63,058 bases of DNA from JBHIKY01 sp042139015 (GTDB lineage: Bacteria > Bacillota > Bacilli > Bacillales > Marinococcaceae), in NCBI RefSeq assembly GCF_042139015.1, contig NZ_JBHIKY010000022.1:1-63058 (forward strand), in the 5' to 3' direction. The notes under the pieces were generated by a model. The model was not told where the DNA came from, ran no database searches, and worked only from the letters and a program-made list of their open reading frames with translations. The first letter of the stretch is position 1; each line of letters begins with the position of its first letter. Shown piece after piece: positions 1-8,247 of this stretch. The position numbers and the translations under genes were made by a program.

Positions 1-75
1 AATAGAGGAATAAAAGGGTCCTTTTTTGAACTTCCGTTTTTGTTGGAGATAAAATGCAGGTTTTTCAGCAGCCTC

Positions 76-170
76 GCTGCTCTTCCCACTGGAGTCTTCG
101 GACTTGTCCCCTGCTATCTTCTATTTAGGTTACTACTTTTTCTATAAAAAGGGGCTTTTGCAACAGCCCC
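76..170 (-). repeat. Partial copy of a structured intergenic repeat
   Basis: Read on the minus strand, this stretch matches about 95 bases of the element at 36206-36432 almost base for base. It begins with the GGGGCTGT..AGCCCC hairpin, continues through a conserved middle and the GGGGACAAGTCCG block, then diverges after GGGAAGAGCAGCG. It abuts the dnaB stop codon. Positions 1-75 hold no gene that I can support. Confidence 0.8.
145..170 (-). terminator. dnaB terminator (end of the repeat)
   Basis: The minus strand reads GGGGCT-GTTGCAA-AAGCCCC followed by TTTTT, directly after the dnaB stop. The hairpin is the end of the dispersed repeat, so the repeat supplies the terminator. Confidence 0.75.
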
Positions 171-1535
171 TTACGCTCCAGGCGGCGCCTGGCTTTCATC
201 ATGACGTCGATCGAGGTTAACGAATTTGTTATATTCCTTTATGAAGGCCAGTTCTACTGTGCCTACCGGACCGTTACGCTGCTTGGCGAGGATGATTTCA
301 ATGATGTTCTGGTTCTCTGCTTCTTGTTCGTAATAATCCTCTCTATACAAAAAAGAAACGATATCCGCATCCTGCTCAATACTTCCGGATTCTCTTAAAT
401 CGGACATCATCGGCCGTTTATCCTGCCTGGATTCCACGCCGCGGGAGAGCTGCGAAAGAGCTATAACCGGCACATCAAGTTCTCTTGCAAGTCCTTTTAA
501 GCTTCTCGATATTTCAGATACTTCCTGCTGTCTGCTTTCCCCGCCTTTTGAAGACCCCTGTATCAGCTGCAGGTAATCAATCAAAATCATGCCGATGCCC
601 CGTTCCTGTTTCAAACGGCGGCACTTGGCACGGATGTCATTTACTTTAATACCAGGGGAATCATCAATATATATACCGGCTCCAGAGAGGCTTCCCATTG
701 CCATGGTTAGTTTTTCCCAGTCTTCCTCTTCCAGCGCGCCGGTTCTCATTCTCGTCGCGTCGATGTTTCCTTCAGCACAGAGCATTCTCTGGACGAGCTG
801 AGTTGCTCCCATTTCCAAACTGAAAATCGCCACGTTTTCAGCTGTTTTTGTGGCCACATTTTGTGCAATATTTAAGGCAAAAGCGGTTTTCCCCATTGAA
901 GGCCGTGCTGCGACAATAATCAAGTCGCTTCTCTGAAAACCTGCAGTCATACGATCGAGCTCCGCAAACCCGCTTGAAATGCCAGTTACATCGTTTTCCC
1001 GGCTCTGAAGCATTTCAATGTTATCATACGTTTCAATCAATACATCTTTTATGGAAACAAATGCCTGCGAGCTTCTCTGCTGCGCAACTTCCAGAATCGA
1101 TTTTTCCGCATCATTGAGAATATCCTCTACTTCTTCTTCTGCGGCATAACCTTCAGATGCTATGTCAGTCGCTGCCCGGATCAGCCGGCGGAGCAATGAC
1201 TTTTCCTGAACCGATCTGCTGTAATAGTCGACGTTGGCAGCTGTTGGCACAGAACCTGCCAGGTCATTTAAGTACGTAATGCCTCCAATTTCTTCGAGCC
1301 ATTGATGGGTCTGTAAAGAAGACGTGACAGTCACAAGGTCGACCGGACTGCCTTTTTCTCCAAGCTCCAGCATGACACGATAGATGCGCTGGTGGGCCGC
1401 CCGGTAAAAGTCTTCGGGCGCCAGCCGTTCAGAGGCCGTGATTAACGATTCTGCTTCTAAGAAAATAGCTCCAAGCACCGCTTGTTCCGCTTCAATATTT
1501 TGAGGTGGGGTTCTGTCTGTAAATACTTCACTCAT
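171..1535 (-). CDS. dnaB: Replicative DNA helicase DnaB
   Basis: Hexameric 5'-3' helicase that unwinds DNA ahead of the replisome (called DnaC in B. subtilis). The N-terminal DnaB domain begins TPPQNIEAEQAVLGA. The RecA-like C-terminal domain has Walker A ARPSMGKTAFALN, Walker B MILIDYLQLI and a DLRESGSIEQDAD motif. I start at ATG 1535 (MSEVFTD), which follows GGCAGGAAG and gives 454 aa, the B. subtilis length; an in-frame TTG ten codons upstream is less likely. It follows rplI after a short gap and is probably cotranscribed with gdpP and rplI. Confidence 0.97.
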   Translation of the reverse strand: MSEVFTDRTPPQNIEAEQAVLGAIFLEAESLITASERLAPEDFYRAAHQRIYRVMLELGEKGSPVDLVTVTSSLQTHQWLEEIGGITYLNDLAGSVPTAANVDYYSRSVQEKSLLRRLIRAATDIASEGYAAEEEVEDILNDAEKSILEVAQQRSSQAFVSIKDVLIETYDNIEMLQSRENDVTGISSGFAELDRMTAGFQRSDLIIVAARPSMGKTAFALNIAQNVATKTAENVAIFSLEMGATQLVQRMLCAEGNIDATRMRTGALEEEDWEKLTMAMGSLSGAGIYIDDSPGIKVNDIRAKCRRLKQERGIGMILIDYLQLIQGSSKGGESRQQEVSEISRSLKGLARELDVPVIALSQLSRGVESRQDKRPMMSDLRESGSIEQDADIVSFLYREDYYEQEAENQNIIEIILAKQRNGPVGTVELAFIKEYNKFVNLDRRHDESQAPPGA

Positions 1536-1568
1536 TGGTGCTTCCTGCCTTTCAGGTCGAGCCAATTC

Positions 1569-2012
1569 CTATTCTTCCTTCACATGTACATCGACAGTCG
1601 CCGTTACTTTTGGATGTATTTTTATCGGCACCTTGGTTACCCCTAACGTGCGGATAGGTTCTTTCATTTCAATTTTTCTTTTATCTATTTTTAAATCCAT
1701 ACTTTTCATCGTCTCTGCAATCTGCTTGGTTGAAACTGCTCCAAACAGCCGGCCGGCTTCACCTGCTTTGGCTGATATTTCAACGGTGGTGTTTTCGAGC
1801 TTCTCTTTATAGGCCTCTGCTTCAGCCAATTCTTTTTCATATTTTTTTTCGTTGCTTTTTTGTTTTGCTTCAAGATTTTTTAAATTGCCTTTTGTCGCTT
1901 CAACGGCAAGGTTGTTGGGGAGCAGGTAGTTTCTTGCATAACCTTCCGACACATTTTTTAATTCGCCTTTTTTACCCTTGCCTTTGACATCTTGTTTGAA
2001 AATCACTTTCAT
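1569..2012 (-). CDS. rplI: 50S ribosomal protein L9
   Basis: Binds 23S rRNA and bridges the L1-stalk side of the large subunit, helping reading-frame maintenance. The protein has the two-domain form: an N-terminal rRNA-binding domain beginning MKVIFKQDVKGKGKKGEL with the GYARNYLLP motif, a long charged helix, and a C-terminal domain ending TVDVHVKEE. At 147 aa it is the usual size. Its ATG overlaps the gdpP stop by four bases (ATGA), so the two are translationally coupled. Confidence 0.97.
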   Translation of the reverse strand: MKVIFKQDVKGKGKKGELKNVSEGYARNYLLPNNLAVEATKGNLKNLEAKQKSNEKKYEKELAEAEAYKEKLENTTVEISAKAGEAGRLFGAVSTKQIAETMKSMDLKIDKRKIEMKEPIRTLGVTKVPIKIHPKVTATVDVHVKEE

Positions 2013-3979
2013 TCCTGTGTTCCTCCCTCCAGGTATTCATCAATCGATTCTTTTAATTGAGTTTCTGCTTCTTCATGGGTGGCGTCTGACAGCTGGGTTG
2101 CAGCATTTGTCAAATGGCCGCCCCCGTTCATTGCTTCCATGATAAGCTGCACATTCACATCCCCCAGAGAGCGTGCACTGATGCTTACCTTCCCATCCTG
2201 TCGAGTTGATATAACAAATGAACCTTTTACGTCATTCATGGTTAACAGCGTATCGGCTGCCTGAGCGATTAAAATTTGATCATACACCTCGTCCTCCGAA
2301 GCTACTGCAATGGCCATGCCATCCCGGTACAAAGAAGCTTTTTCAATTAAATGAGAGCGACGGACATATTGCTCGAGATCCTCTTTTAAGAGCATCTGTA
2401 CAAGTGTGGTGTCCGCACCGTGGGATTTCAAAAACGAAGCGGCATCAAAAGTGCGTGATCCTGTACGGATCGCAAAGCTTTTCGTATCCACAATAATGCC
2501 GGCTAATAAAGCTGTTGATTCGAGTACATCCATATTTAATTTCTGTGGTTGATATTCTAACAGTTCTGTTACTAATTCGGAAGTAGAAGAGGCATACGGC
2601 TCCATATAAACAAGTACAGGATCTTTAATGAACTCTTCTCCCCGCCTGTGATGATCAAGAACTACGACACGGTCAACAATTTCTGAGAGCTTTGGTTCGA
2701 TGACAAGCGAAGGTCTATGAGTATCGACAATCACCAGCAGTGTATGCCGAGTGAGCTCCTCCATCGCTTCTTCAGGTGTAATAAACTGTGACCAGAGATC
2801 ATCATGCTTACCGACTTCTTCCATTAATTTTTTTACGTCAGGATTAATATCATTTGGGTCCACCACAATATAGGCATCGGTGTTATTCACTTCGGCTATC
2901 TTATGGACGCCGATCGCCGCCCCAATTGCATCCATATCAGGATTTTTATGCCCCATAATGATTACCTGGTCGCTTTCAAGGACAAAGTCGCGCAGGGCAT
3001 GCGAAATAACCCGCGCCCTCACCCTTGTTCTTTTTTCAAGAGCATTGGATTTACCGCCGTAAAAACGAACCTTTCCGCTCGTTTCTTTAATTGCAACCTG
3101 GTCGCCCCCGCGCCCTAGCGCAAGATCAAGACTCGACTGCGCAAGGCTTCCCAGCTCACGCAGCGGTTCCTCACCGGTGCCGATCCCGATACTCAAGGTT
3201 ATTGGGACTTTGTCTTTTCCAGTAGTTTCTCTGACTTCATCAAGTATTTCAAACTTTGTCTTTTCAAGCTGCTTCAGTGAACCATGATTCATAACGGCAA
3301 TAAATCGATCCGGAGCAATGCTTCTCAGCAGCACTTGATGTTCATTCGCCCATGAATTTAAGGCAGAGGTCACATGGCTTTTCAGCCTGCTTTGTAATTG
3401 CTCGTCCATCCCCTGCGTCACTTCATCATAGTTATCAAGGTAGACCAGGCCGATGACCGACTGCTCTTCTTCATAAAGCAGCTTTGTCTGGACCGACTCG
3501 GTAATATCAAATAAATACAGTAGTCTTTCAGTTTGTCGTAAATAAACAAAGTAGTGGTGATCCTTTAACGTAATCTTCGTCTCCGCTGCCCCTTTTTTTA
3601 TGGCAGGGATTAAATCAGGTGAAATGCGGTCGAGTGTTTCACCGGTAAATTCTTTAGGCATAAAATTTTTCATAAAGGGGTTGCCCCATTGGATTTGATA
3701 CTCTTCGTTGTAAAGAATCATTCCGACAGGAAGTTCTGTTACCGCTTCTTCTCCGGCTTTATTCACCCGGTGGGTAAGCGTTCTGATGTATTGCTCAAGA
3801 TCTCTTTCAAACGCTAATCGGGCCTGAATTACATAAATAAACAACAAAGCAAGCAGGCAGTATCCAAGCAGGCCCAGCTGCCATTGATATACAGTTAAAA
3901 CACCGATGAAAAGAGCAGCAATAATAAATAATGCCACTACGTGAAAGCCGTGCCATCGTCTCAGTAAAAACTTCGGCAT
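2009..3979 (-). CDS. gdpP: Cyclic-di-AMP phosphodiesterase GdpP
   Basis: Membrane-bound enzyme hydrolysing c-di-AMP to pApA, controlling potassium and osmolyte homeostasis and wall stress. Two membrane helices lie at about residues 10-50, then a PAS domain (about 75-155), a degenerate GGDEF domain (LGRGGDQVAI in place of GGDEF) and a DHH/DHHA1 phosphodiesterase. The DHH motifs are present: GHKNPDMDAIG, VIVDTHRPS, LDHHRR and the terminal GGGHLTNAA. Its 656 aa match B. subtilis YybT. It sits between yybS and rplI in the standard order. Confidence 0.96.
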   Translation of the reverse strand: MPKFLLRRWHGFHVVALFIIAALFIGVLTVYQWQLGLLGYCLLALLFIYVIQARLAFERDLEQYIRTLTHRVNKAGEEAVTELPVGMILYNEEYQIQWGNPFMKNFMPKEFTGETLDRISPDLIPAIKKGAAETKITLKDHHYFVYLRQTERLLYLFDITESVQTKLLYEEEQSVIGLVYLDNYDEVTQGMDEQLQSRLKSHVTSALNSWANEHQVLLRSIAPDRFIAVMNHGSLKQLEKTKFEILDEVRETTGKDKVPITLSIGIGTGEEPLRELGSLAQSSLDLALGRGGDQVAIKETSGKVRFYGGKSNALEKRTRVRARVISHALRDFVLESDQVIIMGHKNPDMDAIGAAIGVHKIAEVNNTDAYIVVDPNDINPDVKKLMEEVGKHDDLWSQFITPEEAMEELTRHTLLVIVDTHRPSLVIEPKLSEIVDRVVVLDHHRRGEEFIKDPVLVYMEPYASSTSELVTELLEYQPQKLNMDVLESTALLAGIIVDTKSFAIRTGSRTFDAASFLKSHGADTTLVQMLLKEDLEQYVRRSHLIEKASLYRDGMAIAVASEDEVYDQILIAQAADTLLTMNDVKGSFVISTRQDGKVSISARSLGDVNVQLIMEAMNGGGHLTNAATQLSDATHEEAETQLKESIDEYLEGGTQE

Positions 3980-3990
3980 AATGTCAACCC

Positions 3991-4932
3991 CTACTTCTTG
4001 TCAGTTTCCATACGTTTTTTTAAATGGAATCCTAAATCAATTATACCTAAGATTCGAGCGAAAAGGAGAATAATTGGTAAAACTAACCCAGAAATAAGCA
4101 TAATTATCGGAACAGCTTTGGTGATGGACTTCTTATAGCAATAGTAAAAAACCACACTAAAACCTTGAATAGCCATCGCCGTTTCCAGTAATGGAAAGAG
4201 GTTCCAAACGACAATAAATAAAGGGCTTCCCTCTTCTTCCATTCCAATATAAAAGATAATAGATGTAATCAAATAGTACCATAGCAGACTTCTAGGAAAA
4301 TTCCATTCGCGGAACGGCGGGAAAGGCTCAGCCGGAGTTTTTAGGCGGCGAAGCACGATATGTGCGATGCCCTGGGAAAGACCGGCAAATGCAATCCCGG
4401 TAAATGCAATAATCAGCGGTCCCATATAACCGACCTGCGTAATCATTTCATTAAACATGTCGAGATTCTCTGACGGCTCCTGCCCCATTGCTCCGAGCAT
4501 CGATTCCGCCTGAGTAACAGAATCCCGCATAATATCCTGCATAACTGACAATGGATCAATATCTAAAATAAGGACGGAGCCTGCATAAAGCAAGGTTAAA
4601 GCTGAAATATTTGCAATGGAGGTTCCCGCAAGTACCAGGAGCGCTTCTTTTTTCATATGAATTAAGGTTCCAGCTGTCACTCCGCCGGCTCCTGCAAGGA
4701 GTGTGAACGGCAGGCCGATACCGGCTCCGATTAAAATTGAAAGCAGCAACGTTACGGTAAACATCAAAAGACCCGGCTTTAAACCATGCCGGACAACGTA
4801 AATAATAAAAGGGAGAGGCAGAAACCATAACAGAATGGTTCCTAAAAATGGAATGAACAGAACGAGCAATAGCAGGACTATATATAATCCGCTCAAAACC
4901 GCTCCTTCTGTCAAACGTTTTGTTCGTTGCAA
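3991..4932 (-). CDS. yybS: YybS family DUF2232 membrane protein
   Basis: Polytopic membrane protein of unknown biochemical role, found beside gdpP throughout Bacillaceae. Around eight hydrophobic segments are visible, with a soluble acidic stretch near MLGAMGQEPSENLDM. I start at TTG 4932 (MQRTKRLTEGAVL), which lies 5 bases behind GAGGTGA and gives 313 aa, close to B. subtilis; the longer in-frame extension (MIIKVDLYS...) has no ribosome-binding site. Substrate and partners cannot be read from the sequence. Confidence 0.85.
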   Translation of the reverse strand: MQRTKRLTEGAVLSGLYIVLLLLVLFIPFLGTILLWFLPLPFIIYVVRHGLKPGLLMFTVTLLLSILIGAGIGLPFTLLAGAGGVTAGTLIHMKKEALLVLAGTSIANISALTLLYAGSVLILDIDPLSVMQDIMRDSVTQAESMLGAMGQEPSENLDMFNEMITQVGYMGPLIIAFTGIAFAGLSQGIAHIVLRRLKTPAEPFPPFREWNFPRSLLWYYLITSIIFYIGMEEEGSPLFIVVWNLFPLLETAMAIQGFSVVFYYCYKKSITKAVPIIMLISGLVLPIILLFARILGIIDLGFHLKKRMETDKK

Positions 4933-5286
4933 AAAGGTCACCTCGTCTAATGAAACACTATAAAGATCCACTTTTATTATCAATCTCTATATGTGTAAAA
5001 ATGTGAAATTCATTCGTCTATTGTAGCCTATTCACTGCAAAAAAGAAAGGAGTAGCATAAAGCTTCATTCTAACAAAAGACAATGTGGGCATGTTCCCCT
5101 CAAAAATACCGATCCGCAAAAATTATGCGAATCGGCTGCATGTGTTTTATTTTTTCGTCTGTCCTGTTTATTTTTCTGCCGGGAGTTTGAAGGCTGAGGA
5201 TTCCTGGTCAGCAGCATCTTATATGTGAGAGCCTGTGAATTATATCTACTTTACCTTTTTCTGAAGAAATATAAACCTCTTGAAAT
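4933..5286. other. Gene-free gap between yybS and rpsR
   Basis: No gene is supported here. At 5107-5134 there is a near-perfect hairpin CCGAT.CGCA-loop-TGCG.ATCGG with T-rich flanks on both strands. It could be a bidirectional terminator, but no convergent plus-strand gene ends near it. Confidence 0.4.
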
Positions 5287-5287
5287 A

Positions 5288-5326
5288 CAAAAAACCGCCC
5301 AGGGCAAATACCCTGAGCGGCGGCTG
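5288..5326 (-). terminator. Terminator of the rpsF-ssb-rpsR operon
   Basis: The minus strand reads CCGCTCAGGG-TATTTG-CCCTGGGCGG followed by TTTTTT, just behind the rpsR stop codon. Confidence 0.9.
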
Positions 5327-5337
5327 TATTAATATTA

Positions 5338-5565
5338 TTACTGCTCCTTTACGTAAGGGAGCAGAGCTACATGACGGGAACGCTTGATCGCGCGTGTAAG
5401 CTGACGCTGGTACTTAGCGGAAGTACCTGTCACACGGCGAGGCAAGATTTTTCCGCGTTCAGAAACAAACTTCTTCAAAAGCTCTGTGTCTTTATAGTCA
5501 ATTTTTTTAATTTTATTGACTGTAAAGTAACAGACCTTTCTGCGCTTTCCTCTGCGACGTGCCAT
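5338..5565 (-). CDS. rpsR: 30S ribosomal protein S18
   Basis: Small-subunit protein that pairs with S6 on the platform of the 30S subunit. 75 aa, beginning MARRRGKRRKVCYF, with the conserved core KKIDYKDTELLKKF and ILPRRVTGTSAKYQRQLTRAIKRSR. A single early cysteine (C12) remains of the zinc-binding set seen in some S18 forms. It is third in the rpsF-ssb-rpsR operon and is followed by a strong terminator. Confidence 0.97.
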   Translation of the reverse strand: MARRRGKRRKVCYFTVNKIKKIDYKDTELLKKFVSERGKILPRRVTGTSAKYQRQLTRAIKRSRHVALLPYVKEQ

Positions 5566-5631
5566 CGTTTCAACCTCCTTTTATAAAAATGTTTATGATC
5601 GTTTACTTTTTATGATAGGGAAAGGGTGTCC

Positions 5632-6111
5632 TTAAAATGGCAGATCATCATCCGAGATGTCGATAGGCTTGCCGTCATCGGCGAATGGATCATCATTAAG
5701 ATTCGAAGAACCTCTGCCTTGATCCTGCTTGCCCTGGTTTTGGTTTCCACCCTGGGAACCATATCCCTGAGAACCGCCGCCTCCAGAAGCATTGCGGGGC
5801 TCCAAAAACTGTACGCTTTCAGCTTGAACCTCGACGACGTTAACACGGCGGCCTTCCTGATTTTCATAGCTGCGGCTCTGCAGACGGCCGTCTACGCCGG
5901 CCAGGCTGCCTTTATTCAAATAGTTTGCAACATTTTCCGCTTGTTTTCTCCATACCACACAGTTAAGGAAGTCAGCTTCGCGTTCTCCCTGCTGGTTGGT
6001 AAACGGACGATTGACAGCAATCCCGAAGTTTGCTACAGCAACGCCATTCGGTGTATATCTCAATTCGGGGTCGCGGGTCAGGCGGCCGACCAGTACAACT
6101 CGATTTATCAT
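5632..6111 (-). CDS. ssb: Single-stranded DNA-binding protein
   Basis: Tetrameric ssDNA-binding protein that coats exposed strands and recruits replication and repair proteins. The OB fold occupies residues 1 to about 105 (MINRVVLVGRLTRDPELRYT), followed by a Gly/Gln/Asn-rich flexible linker and the acidic protein-docking tip DISDDDLPF. I start at ATG 6111, behind GGGAGGGG, giving 159 aa; an upstream ATG five codons earlier overlaps that ribosome-binding site. It lies between rpsF and rpsR as in other Firmicutes. Confidence 0.97.
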   Translation of the reverse strand: MINRVVLVGRLTRDPELRYTPNGVAVANFGIAVNRPFTNQQGEREADFLNCVVWRKQAENVANYLNKGSLAGVDGRLQSRSYENQEGRRVNVVEVQAESVQFLEPRNASGGGGSQGYGSQGGNQNQGKQDQGRGSSNLNDDPFADDGKPIDISDDDLPF

Positions 6112-6138
6112 CGGAACCCCTCCCAATTTTATTGTCGA

Positions 6139-6426
6139 TTAATCTTCATCTTTTACAACTAGATGGCGGATTACATTGTCGTCCATTTTTACGAGACGAT
6201 CAAATTCGTTTGTGGCCTGAGCGTCGCCCTTAATGTAAGTAACGACATAATAACCGTCTTTAAGATCATTGATCTCATAAGCTAGACGGCGTTTCCCCAT
6301 TTCATCCACCTTTTCGATCTCCGCTCCATTGTTTGTCAAAACATTGTTGTAACGTTCAATGGTTTCTTTTACACCATTTTCATCCACGCTTGGAGCGATG
6401 ATATAAAGAACTTCGTATTTACGCAT
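6139..6426 (-). CDS. rpsF: 30S ribosomal protein S6
   Basis: Platform protein of the 30S subunit and partner of S18. 95 aa, beginning MRKYEVLYIIAP and carrying the GKRRLAYEI and DGYYVVTYI segments of the ferredoxin-like fold. First gene of the rpsF-ssb-rpsR operon, with a strong AAAGGAGGTGA ribosome-binding site. A consensus promoter lies about 90 bases upstream. The leader contains a CTGTC-TGATG-GACAG hairpin where the S6:S18 autoregulatory RNA is known in other bacteria, but I cannot confirm that motif. Confidence 0.97.
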   Translation of the reverse strand: MRKYEVLYIIAPSVDENGVKETIERYNNVLTNNGAEIEKVDEMGKRRLAYEINDLKDGYYVVTYIKGDAQATNEFDRLVKMDDNVIRHLVVKDED

Positions 6427-6514
6427 ACTGCGTCACCTCCTTTTGGTCTATGGCCCTGTCCATCAGACAGAGCAAGGAGCAAATTCAAAAAAGAAATTTT
6501 ACTCGCAAGTTATG

Positions 6515-6543
6515 ATTATAGCAGAACGAGCCGGGATTGACAA
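6515..6543 (-). promoter_or_regulatory. Sigma-A promoter of rpsF-ssb-rpsR
   Basis: On the minus strand a TTGTCA -35 box and a TATAAT -10 box are separated by exactly 17 bases, about 90 bases before the rpsF start. Confidence 0.85.
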
Positions 6544-6571
6544 TGTCATTACAGAAAAGAATTCAACACAG

Positions 6572-7282
6572 TTACTCATCAATGGACCGCTTTCGGAAGA
6601 CTGCAATAGTCAATACAACTGCAGCGCAGGCCCAGCCGCTGAGTACAGCAAGATACTCTGCAATATCCCGTGCTGCAGCACCGCCCTCGAGCTCCCGCGC
6701 TAAAAATTCCAACTGGAAGTTTGGAAGATATTCAAGAAATTGAAGCGCAGAATATTCTTGGATAAACGAGTAATAAATTGACCCCATTCCCAGCACAAAT
6801 ATTACAGGCACAATAACAACAGAAGCTTCCATTAACGATCTTGTCAACAGTCCGAGAATGGTACCAAGCCCAATAAAAAATAAAAGAGATATTCCAAACG
6901 CCAGGATAGTCAAAGCGGGATTTGTCATTTCATAATCTAAAATAAAAAGACAGAGAATCATCGTCACAACCGTTAATACGATACTGACAAGACTTTTACC
7001 AGCAAGAATATCGATGGTGGAAGCAGGAGACATCATCAGGCCCCGCAGCGTATTTTTCTCTTTTTCCTCTGCAATAATGGCACTTTGCACGAATGTACCC
7101 ACAGCGGAAAACGTCATATTGATCACGAGAAAATAAATTTCAATGGATACCGTTTCTGAACGGCTGAACATGAGAGCGAACACCAAAGGCATGAGAAGGG
7201 TCGTCAACACAAACATGTTTTTCGAAAGGTCCTTGAGATCCTTTTCAAAAATGGCATACATTCTTTTAAAAGAAAGTGTCAT
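6572..7282 (-). CDS. ABC-2 type transporter permease
   Basis: Membrane half of a small ABC exporter. 236 aa with six predicted membrane segments and the ABC-2 pattern (a first helix followed by a large loop containing EEKEKNTLRGLMMSPAS, which resembles the conserved coupling region of NatB/YhaP-like permeases). Its ATG overlaps the end of the ATPase gene (ATGA), so the two form one transporter. The substrate cannot be inferred; antibiotics, peptides or Na+ have been proposed for relatives. It is an insertion relative to the B. subtilis gene order. Confidence 0.85.
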   Translation of the reverse strand: MTLSFKRMYAIFEKDLKDLSKNMFVLTTLLMPLVFALMFSRSETVSIEIYFLVINMTFSAVGTFVQSAIIAEEKEKNTLRGLMMSPASTIDILAGKSLVSIVLTVVTMILCLFILDYEMTNPALTILAFGISLLFFIGLGTILGLLTRSLMEASVVIVPVIFVLGMGSIYYSFIQEYSALQFLEYLPNFQLEFLARELEGGAAARDIAEYLAVLSGWACAAVVLTIAVFRKRSIDE

Positions 7283-8127
7283 ACAAGCGCCCTCCCTGTC
7301 ACATTAACAAATATATCGCCCAGCGTCGGTTCATTTGTCCGCATGGAAATAACTTGATCTTCAGTCATGTACTTATACAGTTCCCCTGCACTTTCCGGAC
7401 CGTTTTTCATGACAATATTTCCACCATTCTTCAGTTCTACCGTAATCGTGTTGTCAGAAAAGCTGCGCCGCAGACTTTTAGGTTCATCCAGCAGCTTAAC
7501 CCGGCCATCAAAAAGAAAGGCGACCCTGTCACACAATTCTTCTGCCTCGTTCATATCGTGGGTCGTTAAAAAGATTGTCGTTCCTTTCTCATTTAATTTA
7601 CGTAATTCTTTATGAATCAGGATGGAGGTAGCTGGATCCAGCGCGGCGGTCGGCTCATCCAGAAACAATAAATCAGGCTCATGCAGCAGTGCTCTGGCTA
7701 AAATGACCCTCTGCATCATCCCTTTTGAAAGCTTAGCTGCAGTTTTCTTTTCTTCTCCCTGTAAATTAACTGCTTCGAGCACTTCTTGGATTCGTTTTAA
7801 AGGAATTCCGTAGAGAGCACAATAAAGTTTAAGATTTTCATAGATGGAAAGCCGCTGATATAATCCGCTGTTATCCGTCATTACCCCGATCTTTTTAAGG
7901 TAACGCGGGCTGTTAATTTTAGCGGCAGAAACGTGAAAGACACTCGCGTTTCCTGTGGTCGGTTCAAGCTGGCCGGTTAAAATTTTAATGGTTGTGGTTT
8001 TCCCAGCACCACTCGGTCCAAGAAAGCCAAAAATCTCACCCTTTTTTACAGAAAAATCCATATCCTCCAGAGCGGTCTTATTCGCAAATTCTTTTTTTAA
8101 GCCATCAACATGAATAATGTTTTCCAT
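7279..8127 (-). CDS. ABC transporter ATP-binding protein
   Basis: Nucleotide-binding subunit energising the adjacent permease. Walker A GPSGAGKTTTIK, Q-loop region MTDNSGLYQRLS, signature SKGMMQR (LSGGQ position), Walker B DLLFLDEPTAALD and the switch histidine in LTTHD are all intact. I start at ATG 8127 (MENIIHVDGL) behind AGAGGAGC, giving 282 aa. It belongs to the ABC-2 exporter class and overlaps the permease start by four bases. It is likely controlled by the upstream LytTR protein. Confidence 0.92.
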   Translation of the reverse strand: MENIIHVDGLKKEFANKTALEDMDFSVKKGEIFGFLGPSGAGKTTTIKILTGQLEPTTGNASVFHVSAAKINSPRYLKKIGVMTDNSGLYQRLSIYENLKLYCALYGIPLKRIQEVLEAVNLQGEEKKTAAKLSKGMMQRVILARALLHEPDLLFLDEPTAALDPATSILIHKELRKLNEKGTTIFLTTHDMNEAEELCDRVAFLFDGRVKLLDEPKSLRRSFSDNTITVELKNGGNIVMKNGPESAGELYKYMTEDQVISMRTNEPTLGDIFVNVTGRALV

Positions 8128-8247
8128 TGCTTTGCTCCTCTTCTGCCTGTTACTCAAGCGGTTTTTTCATCCCCAACAGCATAAAGGAACAGGAGCCGGC
8201 CGACATCATATTTTCGATAAAAGGAGCTATGACATTGGTGAGTGGAG

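Noticed and set aside
6427..6514. S6:S18 autoregulatory RNA in the rpsF leader
   Set aside because: A hairpin is present, but I could not identify the conserved bulged motif, so I mention it only in the rpsF entry.
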